A stretch of 43,289 nucleotides of DNA from Chloroflexota bacterium. Its GTDB lineage: Bacteria > Chloroflexota > Dehalococcoidia > Lucifugimonadales > UBA3495. Below, piece by piece: positions 14,805-24,212 of the stretch; within the stretch, counting starts at the first letter, position 1, and each line of letters opens with the position of its first letter. The position numbers and the translations under genes were made by a program. The notes under the pieces were generated by a model. That model was not told the origin of the DNA and did not search any database. It saw nothing but the letters and a program-made list of their open reading frames with translations. The stretch is from contig JADFFS010000012.1 in assembly GCA_022568195.1 (NCBI GenBank), positions 1-43,289 of the forward strand. The letters are read 5' to 3'.

Positions 14805-16949
14805 TTAACCCTTCATTGACAGGGAAATCCGCTTGCGCTCCAGGTCCACCTCCAACACGGTAACCCACACCCGCTGCTGCACTTTGACGATATCCGAGGG
14901 ATTTCTGACGAAGCGGTCCGCCAACTGGCTGATGTGCACCAGCCCGTCCTGGTGCACGCCCACATCGACAAAGGCGCCGAAACCGGTCACGTTGGTTACC
15001 ACCCCCGGCAGCTTCATCCCCGCCGCCAGGTCCTGGATTTTGTTTACGCCTTCGGCGAAGTAGAATGGCTCAAACTCCTGACGGGGGTCCCGTCCGGGCC
15101 GGGCCAGCTCTTCGATTATGTCCTTCAACGTGGGCAATCCCACCTTGTCGCTAACGTAGCGATGGGGATCTATCTGACGGGATATGCTGGCGTCGCCCAC
15201 CAGTTGGTCTAGCGGATGGCCCAGATCTTTGGCGATGGCCTCCACCACCCCGTAGGACTCGGGATGCACGGCGCTGGCGTCCAGTGGATGGGTGCCATCC
15301 CTAATTCGCAAAAACCCCGCCGCCTGCTCGAAGGCCTTGGGACCCAGGCGCGGGACTTTCTTCAGGGATTCCCGGGAGGCAAATGGGCCGTAACTGTTCC
15401 GGTGCTCCACGATAGCCTTGGCCAACCGGGGACCCAGGCCCGAAACGTAGGAGAGCAACTCGCCGCTGGCGGTGTTCAACTCCACGCCCACATTGTTGAC
15501 GCAACTGCCCACCACATCGTCCAGGCGTTCCTTGAGGGCCTTCTGATCGACATCGTGCTGGTACTGGCCCACACCGATGGCCTTGGGGTCTATCTTGACC
15601 AATTCGGCCAGGGGGTCCATGAGGCGGCGGCCGATGGAAACAGCCCCCCGGACGGTAATGTCCTCATTGGGAAACTCAGTCCGCGCCACCTCCGAGGCTG
15701 AGTAGACCGAGGCCCCGCTCTCGTTGACCATTACCACAGGAATTCCAGGGCCCAACCCCAGCCCCCTCAAAAAGGCTTCGGTCTCCCGGCCCCCGGTGCC
15801 ATTTCCCACGGCGATGGCTTCAACATGGTACTGGCCGCACAGTTGGTCTAACTTCTTGGCTGCCTCCTCCTCTCCCCGTCCGCCCAGCAGGGGATACACA
15901 GTATCGTGATACAGCAACCGGCCCTGGCGGTCCAGGCATACCAATTTGCAGCCGGTGCGGAATCCGGGGTCCAGCGCCAGGACGTTCTTCTGTCCCAGGA
16001 CCGGGGCCAGAAGCAGCTCTCGGAGGTTGTCGGCGAATACTTTGATGGCCGTGTCTTCAGCGCGAACTCTAGCTTCTTTGCGAATCTCCGTTTCGATGGA
16101 GGATTCCAGCAGCCGCTGGTAACCGTCCTGAACCGCCAGCCGCACCTGTTGCGCGGCCTCGGTTTCCCCTTTGACGAAAATCCCCTCCAGGATCGCCATC
16201 GCCTGCGCGACGGGCGGTGCGATATGGATCGCCAGTAGCGCCTCTCTCTCGCCTCGGAGCATGGCCAGCACCCGGTGGGATGGCACGTCAGCCACCGGCT
16301 CCTCCCACTCGAAGTAATCCCGGTACTTGGCCGCTGCCGCGTCCTTACCCGAAACCACCCTGGAGGAGAAAGTGCCCTGTGACCAGAACAGCTTCCGCAT
16401 TGCCCCCCGAGCTGTGCTGTCTTCGCTGACCCACTCGGCGATGATGTCCCTGGCTCCGCCCAGGGCATCGTCGACGTTTTCCACCCCGGATTCCGGATTG
16501 ACGTACTCAACAGCAACGAGGTTGACGTCAAAATTCTCCTGTTCCCAGAGGTACAGCGCCAGTGGTTCCAGACCCTTTTCCCGGGCGATGGTGGCACGCG
16601 TGCGCCGCTTGGGACGGTAGGGTAGATAGATGTCCTCCAGGACTGCCATGGATTCGGCAGAGAGAACTGCCTCCCGCAATTGCTCGGTCAGCAGACCCCG
16701 CTCTTCCAGGGAAGCCAGGATAGCCTCCCGCCGGTTCCCCAGTTCCCGAAGCTGCGACAAGCGGTCCCGAATGCTGGTGATAGCCACCTCATCCAGGCTG
16801 GCGGTAGCCTCCTTGCGGTACCGGGCAACAAAGGGCACGGTAGCTCCACCGTCTAGCAAGCCAACGGTGGCTTGCACCTGCCCTTGGGTTAATTTAAGCT
16901 CCCGGGCAATCTGGGGAATCGCAACGTCAACCATGGTCACCCATTCCAT
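14805..16949 (-). CDS. tex: Tex-family RNA-binding transcription accessory protein
   Basis: 714 residues, near full length for Tex. N-terminal helical region with QVQATVGLLDGGATVPFVARYRKEATASLDE, central YqgF-like RNase H fold with VLALDPGFRTGCKLVCLDRQG, helix-hairpin-helix region with VGVELNTASGELLSYVSGLGPRLAKAIVEHR and a C-terminal S1 domain with LPGVVTNVTGFGAFVDVGVHQDGLVHISQL. Tex acts in the cytoplasm on transcription complexes and RNA and also occurs widely as a housekeeping gene. Start options are the ATG at 16949 or the one at 16934 (MVDVAIPQIA); neither has a strong ribosome-binding site. It is convergent with the LigA-type gene and divergent from the broken oppC, with no operon partner. 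Confidence 0.95.
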   Translation of the reverse strand: MEWVTMVDVAIPQIARELKLTQGQVQATVGLLDGGATVPFVARYRKEATASLDEVAITSIRDRLSQLRELGNRREAILASLEERGLLTEQLREAVLSAESMAVLEDIYLPYRPKRRTRATIAREKGLEPLALYLWEQENFDVNLVAVEYVNPESGVENVDDALGGARDIIAEWVSEDSTARGAMRKLFWSQGTFSSRVVSGKDAAAAKYRDYFEWEEPVADVPSHRVLAMLRGEREALLAIHIAPPVAQAMAILEGIFVKGETEAAQQVRLAVQDGYQRLLESSIETEIRKEARVRAEDTAIKVFADNLRELLLAPVLGQKNVLALDPGFRTGCKLVCLDRQGRLLYHDTVYPLLGGRGEEEAAKKLDQLCGQYHVEAIAVGNGTGGRETEAFLRGLGLGPGIPVVMVNESGASVYSASEVARTEFPNEDITVRGAVSIGRRLMDPLAELVKIDPKAIGVGQYQHDVDQKALKERLDDVVGSCVNNVGVELNTASGELLSYVSGLGPRLAKAIVEHRNSYGPFASRESLKKVPRLGPKAFEQAAGFLRIRDGTHPLDASAVHPESYGVVEAIAKDLGHPLDQLVGDASISRQIDPHRYVSDKVGLPTLKDIIEELARPGRDPRQEFEPFYFAEGVNKIQDLAAGMKLPGVVTNVTGFGAFVDVGVHQDGLVHISQLADRFVRNPSDIVKVQQRVWVTVLEVDLERKRISLSMKG

Positions 16950-17094
16950 CGAGCCAGCCTGAGACTCTTTAATTCTTGGTGAAAGCTGTCGGAATCAACG
17001 CGCATCTGAGTTTGTCCGATTGTCTGGGGATCGCACCTCACGCCCAAAACCGTGTCTTGACTGGCTTTTGCGCAGGTGTTCGCCTCCCGACGCC

Positions 17095-17825
17095 ATGGCG
17101 AGCGAGCAGGTCCGAATTGCCGAATCGTTGGGCCCTCCTGGGCGGGTTTCGTCCCTGGCCAAACTAAGTTGGGCTTTCGCCCTGGAAGCCCCCAAGCTGC
17201 CCACGTTAATTATACTGTTCGTTGTGTTTGTGGCCATCTTTGCCCCCCTGCTAGCTCCCCACAACCCCGAAGTTTCCGTGAAACCGGTAAAGGTCTTCGC
17301 TCCACCGGTCTATTCAGGTGGCAGTTGGGACACCCCCTTGGGCACCGATTTTCAGGGGGGGATATTCTGAGCCGTCTCATTTTTGGGGCTAGGACATCAA
17401 TCATCATCGGCCTGCTGGGCACCGTGTTCGCCGGAGCGATAGGCGTTACCCTCGGCATCATTTCGGGATACATGGGCGGCCTCTGGGACCTGGTTATCAT
17501 GCGTGTTGTCGACGCCAAGTTAGCCTTGCCATCGCTGGTGTTCGGCATTTTCTTGGCCGCCACGTTTAAACCGGGTCTATGGACCATCATACTCATACTT
17601 GTGATAGTGTTCTGGACCCGATACGCTCGGGTCATCCGAGGGGAGGTATTAAGCCTGCGGGAGCGGGACTTCGTCAAGCTGGCAGAGGCCAGGCCTACGT
17701 TGATATCCGAAAGATGGACATTGACGGTGGCTCCGGGCCTTTGCATCATGCTTCTTGTACTGTCCGCCAACCTTTTGGGAGACTGGTTGCGGGTTCGCAT
17801 GGACCCACAGCTCAGAAACCGGTAA
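17095..17825 (+). pseudogene. Broken oppC/dppC oligopeptide ABC permease
   Basis: The N-terminal part (ATG at 17095) reads as an OppC/DppC permease: APKLPTLIILFVVFVAIFAPLLAPHNP and then a GTDFQG segment. A run of seven G (around 17355-17361) throws the frame off and a stop follows. The correct sequence continues in another frame as DILSRLIFGARTSIIIGLLGTV down to RDFVKLAEAR. There the middle of the permease is missing: the text jumps to VAPGLCIMLLVLSANLLGDWLR, the family's C-terminus, losing the rest of the EAA loop and about two membrane helices. A frameshift alone could be a sequencing error in a homopolymer; the internal deletion could not. No oppA or oppB gene is present in the window. Confidence 0.85.
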
Positions 17826-17835
17826 GGTCGAAGAG

Positions 17836-18828
17836 TTGACTACAGCCGACCCGCTGTTGCAGGTCACCGACCTCCAGGCTTACTTCCATGGCTTCAAGGG
17901 CCGGCGCGTGGTACAAGCCGTGGACGGGGTGAGCTTCACCCTTAACGCCGGCGAGACCATGGGCCTGGTGGGAGAGTCGGGTTGCAGCAAGACCACCACC
18001 TGTCATGCCCTTTTTCGGTTGCTGCCCGGCGCCGGCCAGATAGTTGGGGGCTCCATCCGTTTCAACGGTGAGGAGCTGATGGAGAAAACCCCTCGGGAGA
18101 TGCAGCAAATTCGTGGCCGGGACATGGCCATGATCCTCCAGGACCCGATGGCCTCCTTGGACCCCCTGTTCACCATTTTCGACCAGGTGGCCGAGCCCGC
18201 CTATTATCATCGGCGCCTGCGGCGCAAGACTCTAAGGCGGCGGGTCGTGGATCTGCTGACCTCGGTGCGTATCCCTTCTCCCGAAATACGCATGGGGGAG
18301 TACCCTCACCAAATGAGCGGAGGGATGCGCCAACGCATCGTCGGCGCCATGGCCTTGGCCGGCGAGCCCAAACTTATCGTCGCCGACGAGCCGACAACCA
18401 ACCTTGACGTTACCATCCAACTCCAATACCTGAATCTTTTACGAGACATCCAGAAAGAGACCGGTGTGGCGTTGATCTTCGTCACCCACAACCTTGGCAT
18501 CGTAGCCAAGATGTGCGACAAGGTTGCGGTCATGTACGCTGGCAAGATTGTGGAACAGGGGGATGTTCGGGACATCTACAACGCTCCTCAGCACCCGTAC
18601 ACCGAGGCCCTGCTGAAGTCCATACCCAAGATTGGAGACAAAAGCGAGCTCTATGTGATCCCGGGGCAGCCGCCCAACTTGGCCGAGTTGCCTACCGGCT
18701 GCTATTTTCATCCCCGGTGCCCCAGCGCCTTCGACCAGTGCCGCTCCGAAATGCCGCCGGATTTTGTCTTGGGCCATGGCCGCACTGCCAGATGTTGGTT
18801 GGTGTCGAACGAGGTCCGAAGTGGCTGA
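17836..18828 (+). CDS. OppD/DppD-type ABC ATPase with altered Walker A
   Basis: About 330 residues from a TTG at 17836 (AAGGTCGAAGAG just upstream). An ATG at 17755 would overlap the conserved end of oppC and was not chosen. The layout is that of an oligopeptide-transporter ATPase: signature MSGGM, Walker [13 protein letters not shown], switch histidine in FVTHN, and the C-terminal HPRCP cysteine motif of Opp/Dpp ATPases. The Walker A reads [10 protein letters not shown], with serine (codon 17986-17988) where glycine is essentially invariant before the lysine (GxxxxGK[ST]). ATP binding is probably damaged, in line with the dead permease upstream. It is either a decaying gene or a rare tolerated variant. 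Confidence 0.85.
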   Translation: MTTADPLLQVTDLQAYFHGFKGRRVVQAVDGVSFTLNAGETMGLVGESGCSKTTTCHALFRLLPGAGQIVGGSIRFNGEELMEKTPREMQQIRGRDMAMILQDPMASLDPLFTIFDQVAEPAYYHRRLRRKTLRRRVVDLLTSVRIPSPEIRMGEYPHQMSGGMRQRIVGAMALAGEPKLIVADEPTTNLDVTIQLQYLNLLRDIQKETGVALIFVTHNLGIVAKMCDKVAVMYAGKIVEQGDVRDIYNAPQHPYTEALLKSIPKIGDKSELYVIPGQPPNLAELPTGCYFHPRCPSAFDQCRSEMPPDFVLGHGRTARCWLVSNEVRSG

Positions 18829-19804
18829 GGTCCTCTTGGAGGTCCGGGACCTGAAAAAATACTTTCCGGTGACCTCGGGACTTCTGTTGGGGCGGGTGCG
18901 GGGCTGGGTCAAGGCCGTGGATGGCATCAACTTCACAATCGCCCCGGGAGAGACCTTGGGAATTGTCGGTGAGTCGGGATGTGGCAAAACCACCACAGCC
19001 AAGCTGATTTTGGCGCAGGAAGCCGTAACCGGGGGTAGCATCGAGTTCCGTGGCAGAGACGTGGCCAGTCTGCGTGTGGCCAGTCTGCGTAAAGGGGACT
19101 TGATGGACTACCGTAAATCGGTACAGATCGTCTTTCAGGACCCCTTCAGCTCCCTTAGTCCCCGAATGCGGGTGGGCGATATCATCGGCGAGCCCGTTGA
19201 GGTCCACACTAATCTTTCAAAACAGGGTGTTAGGAACAGAGTAGGCGAGGTAATGGAGTTGGTGGGGCTCCCACCCGACGACGCCCGTCTCTTCCCCCAC
19301 GAGTTCAGCGGCGGTCAAAGACAACGCATAGCCATCGCACGGGCACTGTCCACAGAGGCCCAATTAATCGTATTAGACGAGCCTGTGTCCGCCCTGGATG
19401 TCTCCATTCGAGCCCACATTCTCAGCCTGCTGGAGGAGCTTCAGCGGACCTTGGGAGTGAGCTACCTGTTTATCGGCCACGACCTGGCAGCAGTAGCCCA
19501 CATTAGCCATCGTATTGTCGTAATGTATTTGGGTAAAATCGTGGAGATAGCGGAAAGCCTGGAGCTCTGCAGCAATCCTTTGCATCCGTACACGAGGGCG
19601 CTGTTTGCTGCTGCCCTTCCTTCCCATCCCGATGACGAGAGGGAGGATTTGGTTATCTCCGGCGAGGTGCCCAGCGCGCTTGACCCCCCTTCCGGCTGCC
19701 ACTTCCACCCACGTTGTCCTTTTGTCATGGCCGAATGCTCCAGGGATGAGCCCCAACTGGTGGAAGCGGCTCCGGAGCATTGGGTGTCCTGCCACCTGTA
19801 CTGA
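18821..19804 (+). CDS. OppF/DppF-type ABC ATPase
   Basis: 327 residues from a GTG at 18821, which overlaps the oppD stop and has GAGG seven bases upstream, so the two are translationally coupled. Walker A is intact (GESGCGKTTT), with signature FSGGQRQR, Walker B LIVLDEPVSALD, switch histidine in FIGHD and a C-terminal HPRCP motif. It is the second nucleotide-binding subunit of a peptide or nickel-type importer. A 15-bp perfect tandem duplication (19061-19090) gives VASLRVASLR, a five-residue insertion between Walker A and the Q-loop. With oppC broken and no oppA/oppB nearby it has no obvious partner here. Confidence 0.88.
   Translation: MAEVLLEVRDLKKYFPVTSGLLLGRVRGWVKAVDGINFTIAPGETLGIVGESGCGKTTTAKLILAQEAVTGGSIEFRGRDVASLRVASLRKGDLMDYRKSVQIVFQDPFSSLSPRMRVGDIIGEPVEVHTNLSKQGVRNRVGEVMELVGLPPDDARLFPHEFSGGQRQRIAIARALSTEAQLIVLDEPVSALDVSIRAHILSLLEELQRTLGVSYLFIGHDLAAVAHISHRIVVMYLGKIVEIAESLELCSNPLHPYTRALFAAALPSHPDDEREDLVISGEVPSALDPPSGCHFHPRCPFVMAECSRDEPQLVEAAPEHWVSCHLY
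19061..19090 (+). repeat. 15-bp perfect tandem duplication inside oppF
   Basis: GTGGCCAGTCTGCGT occurs twice head to tail (19061-19075 and 19076-19090), in frame, duplicating five residues (VASLR). It looks like recent slippage. Confidence 0.8.
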
Positions 19805-19813
19805 GGATTAGCC

Positions 19814-19945
19814 TCAAATCGCTGGCCAGACCTCCATCGAAGTCAAATGAATGTCCAGCAGGGTCACGCCGAGCCATGCCGCCGCGTCCAGCACGCCGTT
19901 GACTACGGCGGGGATGGGCGCTGCGGTAGGCGATTCTTTCCACCA
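19814..19945 (-). pseudogene. C-terminal scrap of a CoxL/XdhA-type molybdopterin hydroxylase
   Basis: The minus-strand frame ending at 19814 reads ESPTAAPIPAVVNGVLDAAA followed by WLGVTLLDIHLTSMEVWPAI. This resembles the last residues of xanthine dehydrogenase/CO dehydrogenase large subunits, where a GE(G/A)xxxPPPAAIANAVxDA segment precedes LPLTPEKV. Only about 45 residues are recognisable, in-frame sequence further upstream is not like the family, and no start or other subunit is present. It is most simply a leftover of a deleted gene. The remaining 20 kb boundary DNA up to 20118 holds nothing else I recognise. Confidence 0.55.
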
Positions 19946-20118
19946 TTTCGGGAGTCGGCTGGCCATAGAGGTGGGCCGGGGCCTAGTATTCGCCCGCAGC
20001 CGGGGTATTTCGTACACAGGAACCTGAAGGCTGAACAACCCCAGACCTTGAATTCCATCCGCGTTCAACTCCGCCCTAGGGCGTGGCCGTGGGAATGCTC
20101 CTCTTCGAGATTGTGGTC

Positions 20119-21276
20119 CTAGCTGCCTCCCGAATCAGGAGGCTGGTAATCCCGGTTTGTGTACGCTTCCTCGGGCATCAGGCTGGTCAGTCCTTTTTTG
20201 GCCAGCTCTTCCTCGAACTGCGCTCTGATAAAGGGTTCTTCGTCCGGAAACTCGATCTGGTCCCGGAGTCTATCCTCTATCTTTTCGGCCCACCCCTCGA
20301 ACTGAACCGGCGGATGAAACGCCAGGTATCGCGCCGATCCTTCTCCGACGTTGAAGTGTTGGTGGAACCACCGGTCGGGTGGCACGATCAGGCTAGCCTC
20401 GTGCCAGGGAAACACCAGCTTTTCCTTTCCTTCCTCCCACATGATGGAGTAACCCTCGCCGGACGGGATTACGATAACGAACGCGGGCCCGTGGCGGTGC
20501 GCCTTTTTGTAGGTCCTTTCGCCGAAGACGGACATGTGCGCCGCCATCTCTGAGCCCGGGAATTGGACGTAGACTGCATGGGTCCCGATCCCCCGCATGG
20601 TATGCGCGGCGAGCTTATCCCAAGCGCGCATATCCGGGAAGAAGTTGCCAAACCAGATGTCTCGAACGCCCCACGTTAGCTTGGCGTCTGGTATTTGTGC
20701 TGCGATGGCCGGAGAGTAAAAGTCGCCCCCCTCCGTGTTAATGCGGTCCACCTCTTCGTACGAGTCACTGAAAAAGAACTCTGGGTCGGCAAGGGTGGCC
20801 ATCACCATGGGAAGACAATTGTAGTGCAAGAGCCGTACGGGCCTATCTCCTTGTGTGTTGGTGAACTGATGAGTATGCCCACGGGGGATGAGGAACATGC
20901 TGTGCTTCTGCCACTCGAAGGTTTTCCTAGGCTTATCGCCCTTTCCCCAGATGGTGGTAAGGCCTCTGCCTTCAACGACGTACACCACCTCGTCCAAAGC
21001 AAATTTTAGGGGAGGGAGAGTCTTGCCCGGCGCGATCTCGGTTACACGGATCTCCGACTTTCCCTCTGAGCCGGTGAGCTCGAGAAAGGCCGCGTTGCAT
21101 TCGCGCTCCGGCCACCAGCCCAACTCCAGCGTACGCAAATCCTCGACGTAAAACCCTTTATGGATCGGGATCCCTACAGACGTCATCCACCGCCGGTAGG
21201 GCCAGGGTCGAGACCTCACGTAGCTGGAAGCTATATCCTCAATGGTCGCCTGGATTGCCGTACGTGCTTCCGCCAT
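20119..21276 (-). CDS. Bicupin, gentisate 1,2-dioxygenase-like (copy 1)
   Basis: 385 residues with a strong ribosome-binding site (AGGAGGGG before the ATG). It has two cupin domains. The N-terminal one (about 70-150) keeps DEVVYVVEGRG and a HTHQFTN segment but lacks the HxH pair. The C-terminal one (about 250-340) has HRHGP and FHQHFN, giving the likely three-histidine metal site. This is the layout of gentisate/1-hydroxy-2-naphthoate dioxygenases, cytoplasmic Fe(II) enzymes that open hydroxylated aromatic acids with oxygen. It shares long blocks with the bicupin at 25960-27114, so they are paralogues. It is last gene of the five-gene minus-strand catabolic run. The exact substrate cannot be read from sequence. 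Confidence 0.8.
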   Translation of the reverse strand: MAEARTAIQATIEDIASSYVRSRPWPYRRWMTSVGIPIHKGFYVEDLRTLELGWWPERECNAAFLELTGSEGKSEIRVTEIAPGKTLPPLKFALDEVVYVVEGRGLTTIWGKGDKPRKTFEWQKHSMFLIPRGHTHQFTNTQGDRPVRLLHYNCLPMVMATLADPEFFFSDSYEEVDRINTEGGDFYSPAIAAQIPDAKLTWGVRDIWFGNFFPDMRAWDKLAAHTMRGIGTHAVYVQFPGSEMAAHMSVFGERTYKKAHRHGPAFVIVIPSGEGYSIMWEEGKEKLVFPWHEASLIVPPDRWFHQHFNVGEGSARYLAFHPPVQFEGWAEKIEDRLRDQIEFPDEEPFIRAQFEEELAKKGLTSLMPEEAYTNRDYQPPDSGGS

Positions 21277-21315
21277 TTGATCCCCTCCTAGTACATTTCG
21301 ATTTGAATACGATCA

Positions 21316-21402
21316 ATGTCATTCCGACCGCAGGGAGGAATCTGGGGATGGGCGGGACGGCGCCCCAGATGCTTCGCCGCTGCGGCTGGCTCAGCATGAC
21401 AT
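21316..21402. repeat. Palindromic intergenic repeat, family 1, copy A
   Basis: Inverted termini ATGTCAT / ATGACAT enclose GGAATCTGGGG and CCCCAGATGCTTCG, so the whole unit can fold into one long hairpin. It is nearly the same as 24213-24302 and related to 42982-43069. Similarity to the 24 kb copy extends beyond the hairpin on both sides (about 21298-21490 against 24186-24383). Confidence 0.8.
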
Positions 21403-21496
21403 TTTCGAAGCAAAAGCAGGTCGTCACAACCGCTCAATCCAACCCAATCAACTTGACGCAGTACTAGCCTATATCTGGCCGGGTGACGATGGGCGA

Positions 21497-22777
21497 TTAG
21501 AACGGCGCGCCCGTGGGGTACATCTGGTCTTTGAGGGCCTCCAGCCATTGGGTGTCCGGAGGCAACACCCGCTCGATAGCGCGAATATCGTAGTAGGAAT
21601 CGTCGGCCCCCAACGGACTGCCACCGTCCTCAACGGTCTTTGTGGCATCCAGAAGCAGCCTGCGCGCCGCGACGATCGCCTTGTCGGTTTGGCTGAGCAT
21701 CTCCTTGCTCCGGTCAACGATCGGCCCCATGGCCTCCTGTACCGCCCGGTCCTGCTGGTTGACTCCCTCGATCCCGGTGAAGGTCTCGTTCTTCTGTACT
21801 TCCCGGTCGATTCCCCAGTCGTTTCTCCTGTTCAGGTAGGCGCGGAAGCCGTTCTGTTCGTCGATGAAGGTGGGCCCGTTGCCCCAGAAAGACTCATCGC
21901 GCTCGCTGTCGTCCAAGGGGTTGTCCAGGCTGTAATACCAGTTCCAGGTCATGCAGTTCTCGTCGTCGATGGGCACCCACATGTGCCCCGCGATCTTGAA
22001 CTTTGTCATGGAGCCGTCGTCGGTGAACTCCTGGATGGCCCGGATCTGATGATTTGGCATGACGTAATGGTAGGTCCGAACGTAGTTTCCCTGTCCGTCG
22101 CCCAAGGGCCGGATTGACGCGTAGGTATAACCATAGGGAGTGGTATGGACCTCCAGTTTGGCAGCGGTCGCCTGGGCTCTAAGGCCGCCCAATCCCGGCC
22201 GGCTGCCGCCGAAGCGGCGGTGGAGGAAGGAGGTGTGAATCGAGTCGAGGCCTCCTTCCAAAGCTTGAAGCCAGTTGCATTCTTGCACACCTTTGGAGAC
22301 GTGGAGGTGGGTTTCCGGCTGGCGGGTCCACTCGAAGCTAGGCGGCGGGGGTTGCTTGTCCTTGGGCCCCAGGTACGCCCAGATCACGCTCCCCATCTCC
22401 TGCGTCGGATACGCCTTGATCCGCACCTTCTCCTTGAAGTCGAACTCAGGCAGCTCGTTGGGCATGTCCACGCACTGGCCGGTGACGTCGTATTTCCAGC
22501 CGTGGAACACGCAACGCAGCCCATCCTCCTCGTTGCGGCCCAGCCACAGCGAGGTCCGCCGGTGGGCGCACCACTCGTCCACCAGCCCGACGCGTCCGCT
22601 GGTGCTTCGGAAAGCCACCAGTTCCTCGCCCAGAATCCGCACGCGGACGGGCGGGCAGTCCGGCTCCGGCAACTCCCGAGACATTAGCACGGGTTGCCAG
22701 TACCGGCGCATCAGCTCTCCCATCGGAGTGCCTGCTCCTACCCGGGTGACCGTCTCATTTTCATGAACAGATAGCAT
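21497..22777 (-). CDS. Rieske non-heme iron oxygenase, alpha subunit (phthalate-dioxygenase type)
   Basis: 426 residues. The Rieske centre ligands are Cys70, His72, Cys89 and His92 (CAHR and CVFHGW). The mononuclear iron motif is EGGLDSIHTSFLH with Asp178 bridging and His181/His186 as ligands. The length and the LVDEWCAHR/LWLGRNEEDGLRC pattern fit the homomeric phthalate 4,5-dioxygenase-like oxygenases, which hydroxylate or demethylate aromatic substrates with electrons from a reductase; no reductase gene is in the window. Ribosome-binding site GGGAG eight bases before the ATG. It lies between the alcohol dehydrogenase and bicupin copy 1 on the same strand, so its product may feed the bicupins. 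Confidence 0.92.
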   Translation of the reverse strand: MLSVHENETVTRVGAGTPMGELMRRYWQPVLMSRELPEPDCPPVRVRILGEELVAFRSTSGRVGLVDEWCAHRRTSLWLGRNEEDGLRCVFHGWKYDVTGQCVDMPNELPEFDFKEKVRIKAYPTQEMGSVIWAYLGPKDKQPPPPSFEWTRQPETHLHVSKGVQECNWLQALEGGLDSIHTSFLHRRFGGSRPGLGGLRAQATAAKLEVHTTPYGYTYASIRPLGDGQGNYVRTYHYVMPNHQIRAIQEFTDDGSMTKFKIAGHMWVPIDDENCMTWNWYYSLDNPLDDSERDESFWGNGPTFIDEQNGFRAYLNRRNDWGIDREVQKNETFTGIEGVNQQDRAVQEAMGPIVDRSKEMLSQTDKAIVAARRLLLDATKTVEDGGSPLGADDSYYDIRAIERVLPPDTQWLEALKDQMYPTGAPF

Positions 22778-22978
22778 TCAACAATCTCCCTGAGCCTCCC
22801 ATATTTCCACACGGAAGAGACCGCCCCGATTACATCGGGGTTCCTCCGCAAGGGCGCTCACAACGGAGTTATTTATTTATCACACGGGGCGGGGCACCCG
22901 CGATGGCATCATGATTCGCGATCATTGGTGACTCTAAATGCCGGCTTGTCTTCGTGAAGCAGCGAAATCCCCCTGAAA

Positions 22979-24094
22979 TCAACTTACTCCCCAGGGAAAC
23001 ACCGAAACGTGTATTGCGCCAGGGGCCCCATCACCGGAAACTGACTTGATGGCGTAGTCGATCTCCTCCAGGCCGAAGGAATGGGTGGTCATTAACTCCA
23101 ACGGGAAGCGGTGTGAGGCGATCTGGTGTAAACCAAGCTCCACCGCGCGGTAGCTGTGCCCTCGTGCGCTTTTCATGGTTATGTACTTTCTGGTCATCCG
23201 ACCGATGGGGAAATTCGGAAACTCGGAATCTTCGCCCTGCACCACCAGCACCGCTCCCCGGCGCTTGGCGGCCTCGATTCCCAGCAGCGTCGGTGCGGTC
23301 CCGGCGCCCACAGTGCAATCGACCGATACGTCCACGCCCCGTCCGCCCGTGATCTCTAGGATGCGCTCCAGGGCGTCCTCGTTGTCGACGTCGATCACAT
23401 CGTCGGCACCCATGGCCTGGCACACCTCAAGTCGCCTGGCGTCTTTGGAGGTGCCCGTGACAATGATACGGTCAGCGCCTGCGTGTTTGGACGCCATGAC
23501 GCAGGACAGTCCCTGCTGGCCAGGGCCCTGAATGAGCACTACGGAGGCATAACCGACACCGCCTTCGAACAAAGCCCATTGAACGCCGTTGGCCATCGGA
23601 GTCGCTGTTCCTGCTTCCACAGGCGTGACTCCGTCGGGAACCTTGTGGATTATCGCGTTGGGCGCCAGGTACAGGTAGGGGCTGAAGCCCCCCCAGAGAG
23701 CGGGAGGTGTACTGATGGGGGTGTAGCCATATCGGATGGCTTCGGGGTCGTAGAACCAGTCGGTGGCGGTACAGTGGCGGTACTCGCCCATATGGTCCCA
23801 CTCGCAATTGCCGCAGGGGAGATAATGCTCCAGGAACACCAGGTCCCCTTCTTTAACGCCCTTGCGTTCGGCGAACAGCTTACCCACCCGGGACAGGTAG
23901 CCCACGTTTTCGTGGCCCATGATTATAGGGCTGCCCCGCAACGGTAGGCGGTATTGGCTGACGTCGGTTCCGCAAATCCCGGCGACCTCCACTTTGAGCA
24001 AAGCAGCATCAGGGGAAATCTCAGGGATTTCCATCTCCCGGAACTCCATGGTAGAAGCGGCAACTTTGAGCGCGGCCAGCACTTGTTCCGGCAC
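22979..24094 (-). CDS. Zinc-dependent medium-chain alcohol dehydrogenase
   Basis: 371 residues from a GTG at 24094, chosen because AAGGAG lies six bases upstream; an ATG at 24124 has no such site. The catalytic zinc region shows AGICGTD and GHENVG. The structural zinc loop reads CGNCEWDHMGEYRHC, with aspartate in place of the third of the usual four cysteines. The nucleotide-binding fold is present (VVLIQGPGQQGLSCVMASKHAGA, a variant of GxGxxG). It probably oxidises an alcohol intermediate with NAD(P)+ in the cytoplasm. It is flanked in the same orientation by the EutA-like gene and the Rieske oxygenase, which suggests a shared catabolic pathway. The substrate is unknown. Confidence 0.9.
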   Translation of the reverse strand: MPEQVLAALKVAASTMEFREMEIPEISPDAALLKVEVAGICGTDVSQYRLPLRGSPIIMGHENVGYLSRVGKLFAERKGVKEGDLVFLEHYLPCGNCEWDHMGEYRHCTATDWFYDPEAIRYGYTPISTPPALWGGFSPYLYLAPNAIIHKVPDGVTPVEAGTATPMANGVQWALFEGGVGYASVVLIQGPGQQGLSCVMASKHAGADRIIVTGTSKDARRLEVCQAMGADDVIDVDNEDALERILEITGGRGVDVSVDCTVGAGTAPTLLGIEAAKRRGAVLVVQGEDSEFPNFPIGRMTRKYITMKSARGHSYRAVELGLHQIASHRFPLELMTTHSFGLEEIDYAIKSVSGDGAPGAIHVSVFPWGVS

Positions 24095-24212
24095 TGTGTT
24101 CTCCTTCAAGCCGGGATTTCCCACAGCGGGATAGCGTGGTTGGAGGTTACTCCCGGCTATTATTGCCTGTCAATCGACTCTCACTGGTATCATTTCACTT
24201 TGAAAACGACCA

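Noticed and set aside
22824-22840. Hairpin CCCCGAT-TAC-ATCGGGG between the alcohol dehydrogenase and Rieske genes
   Set aside because: Only seven base pairs and no T-tract on the minus strand, so not called a terminator; it may still affect processing of the operon transcript.
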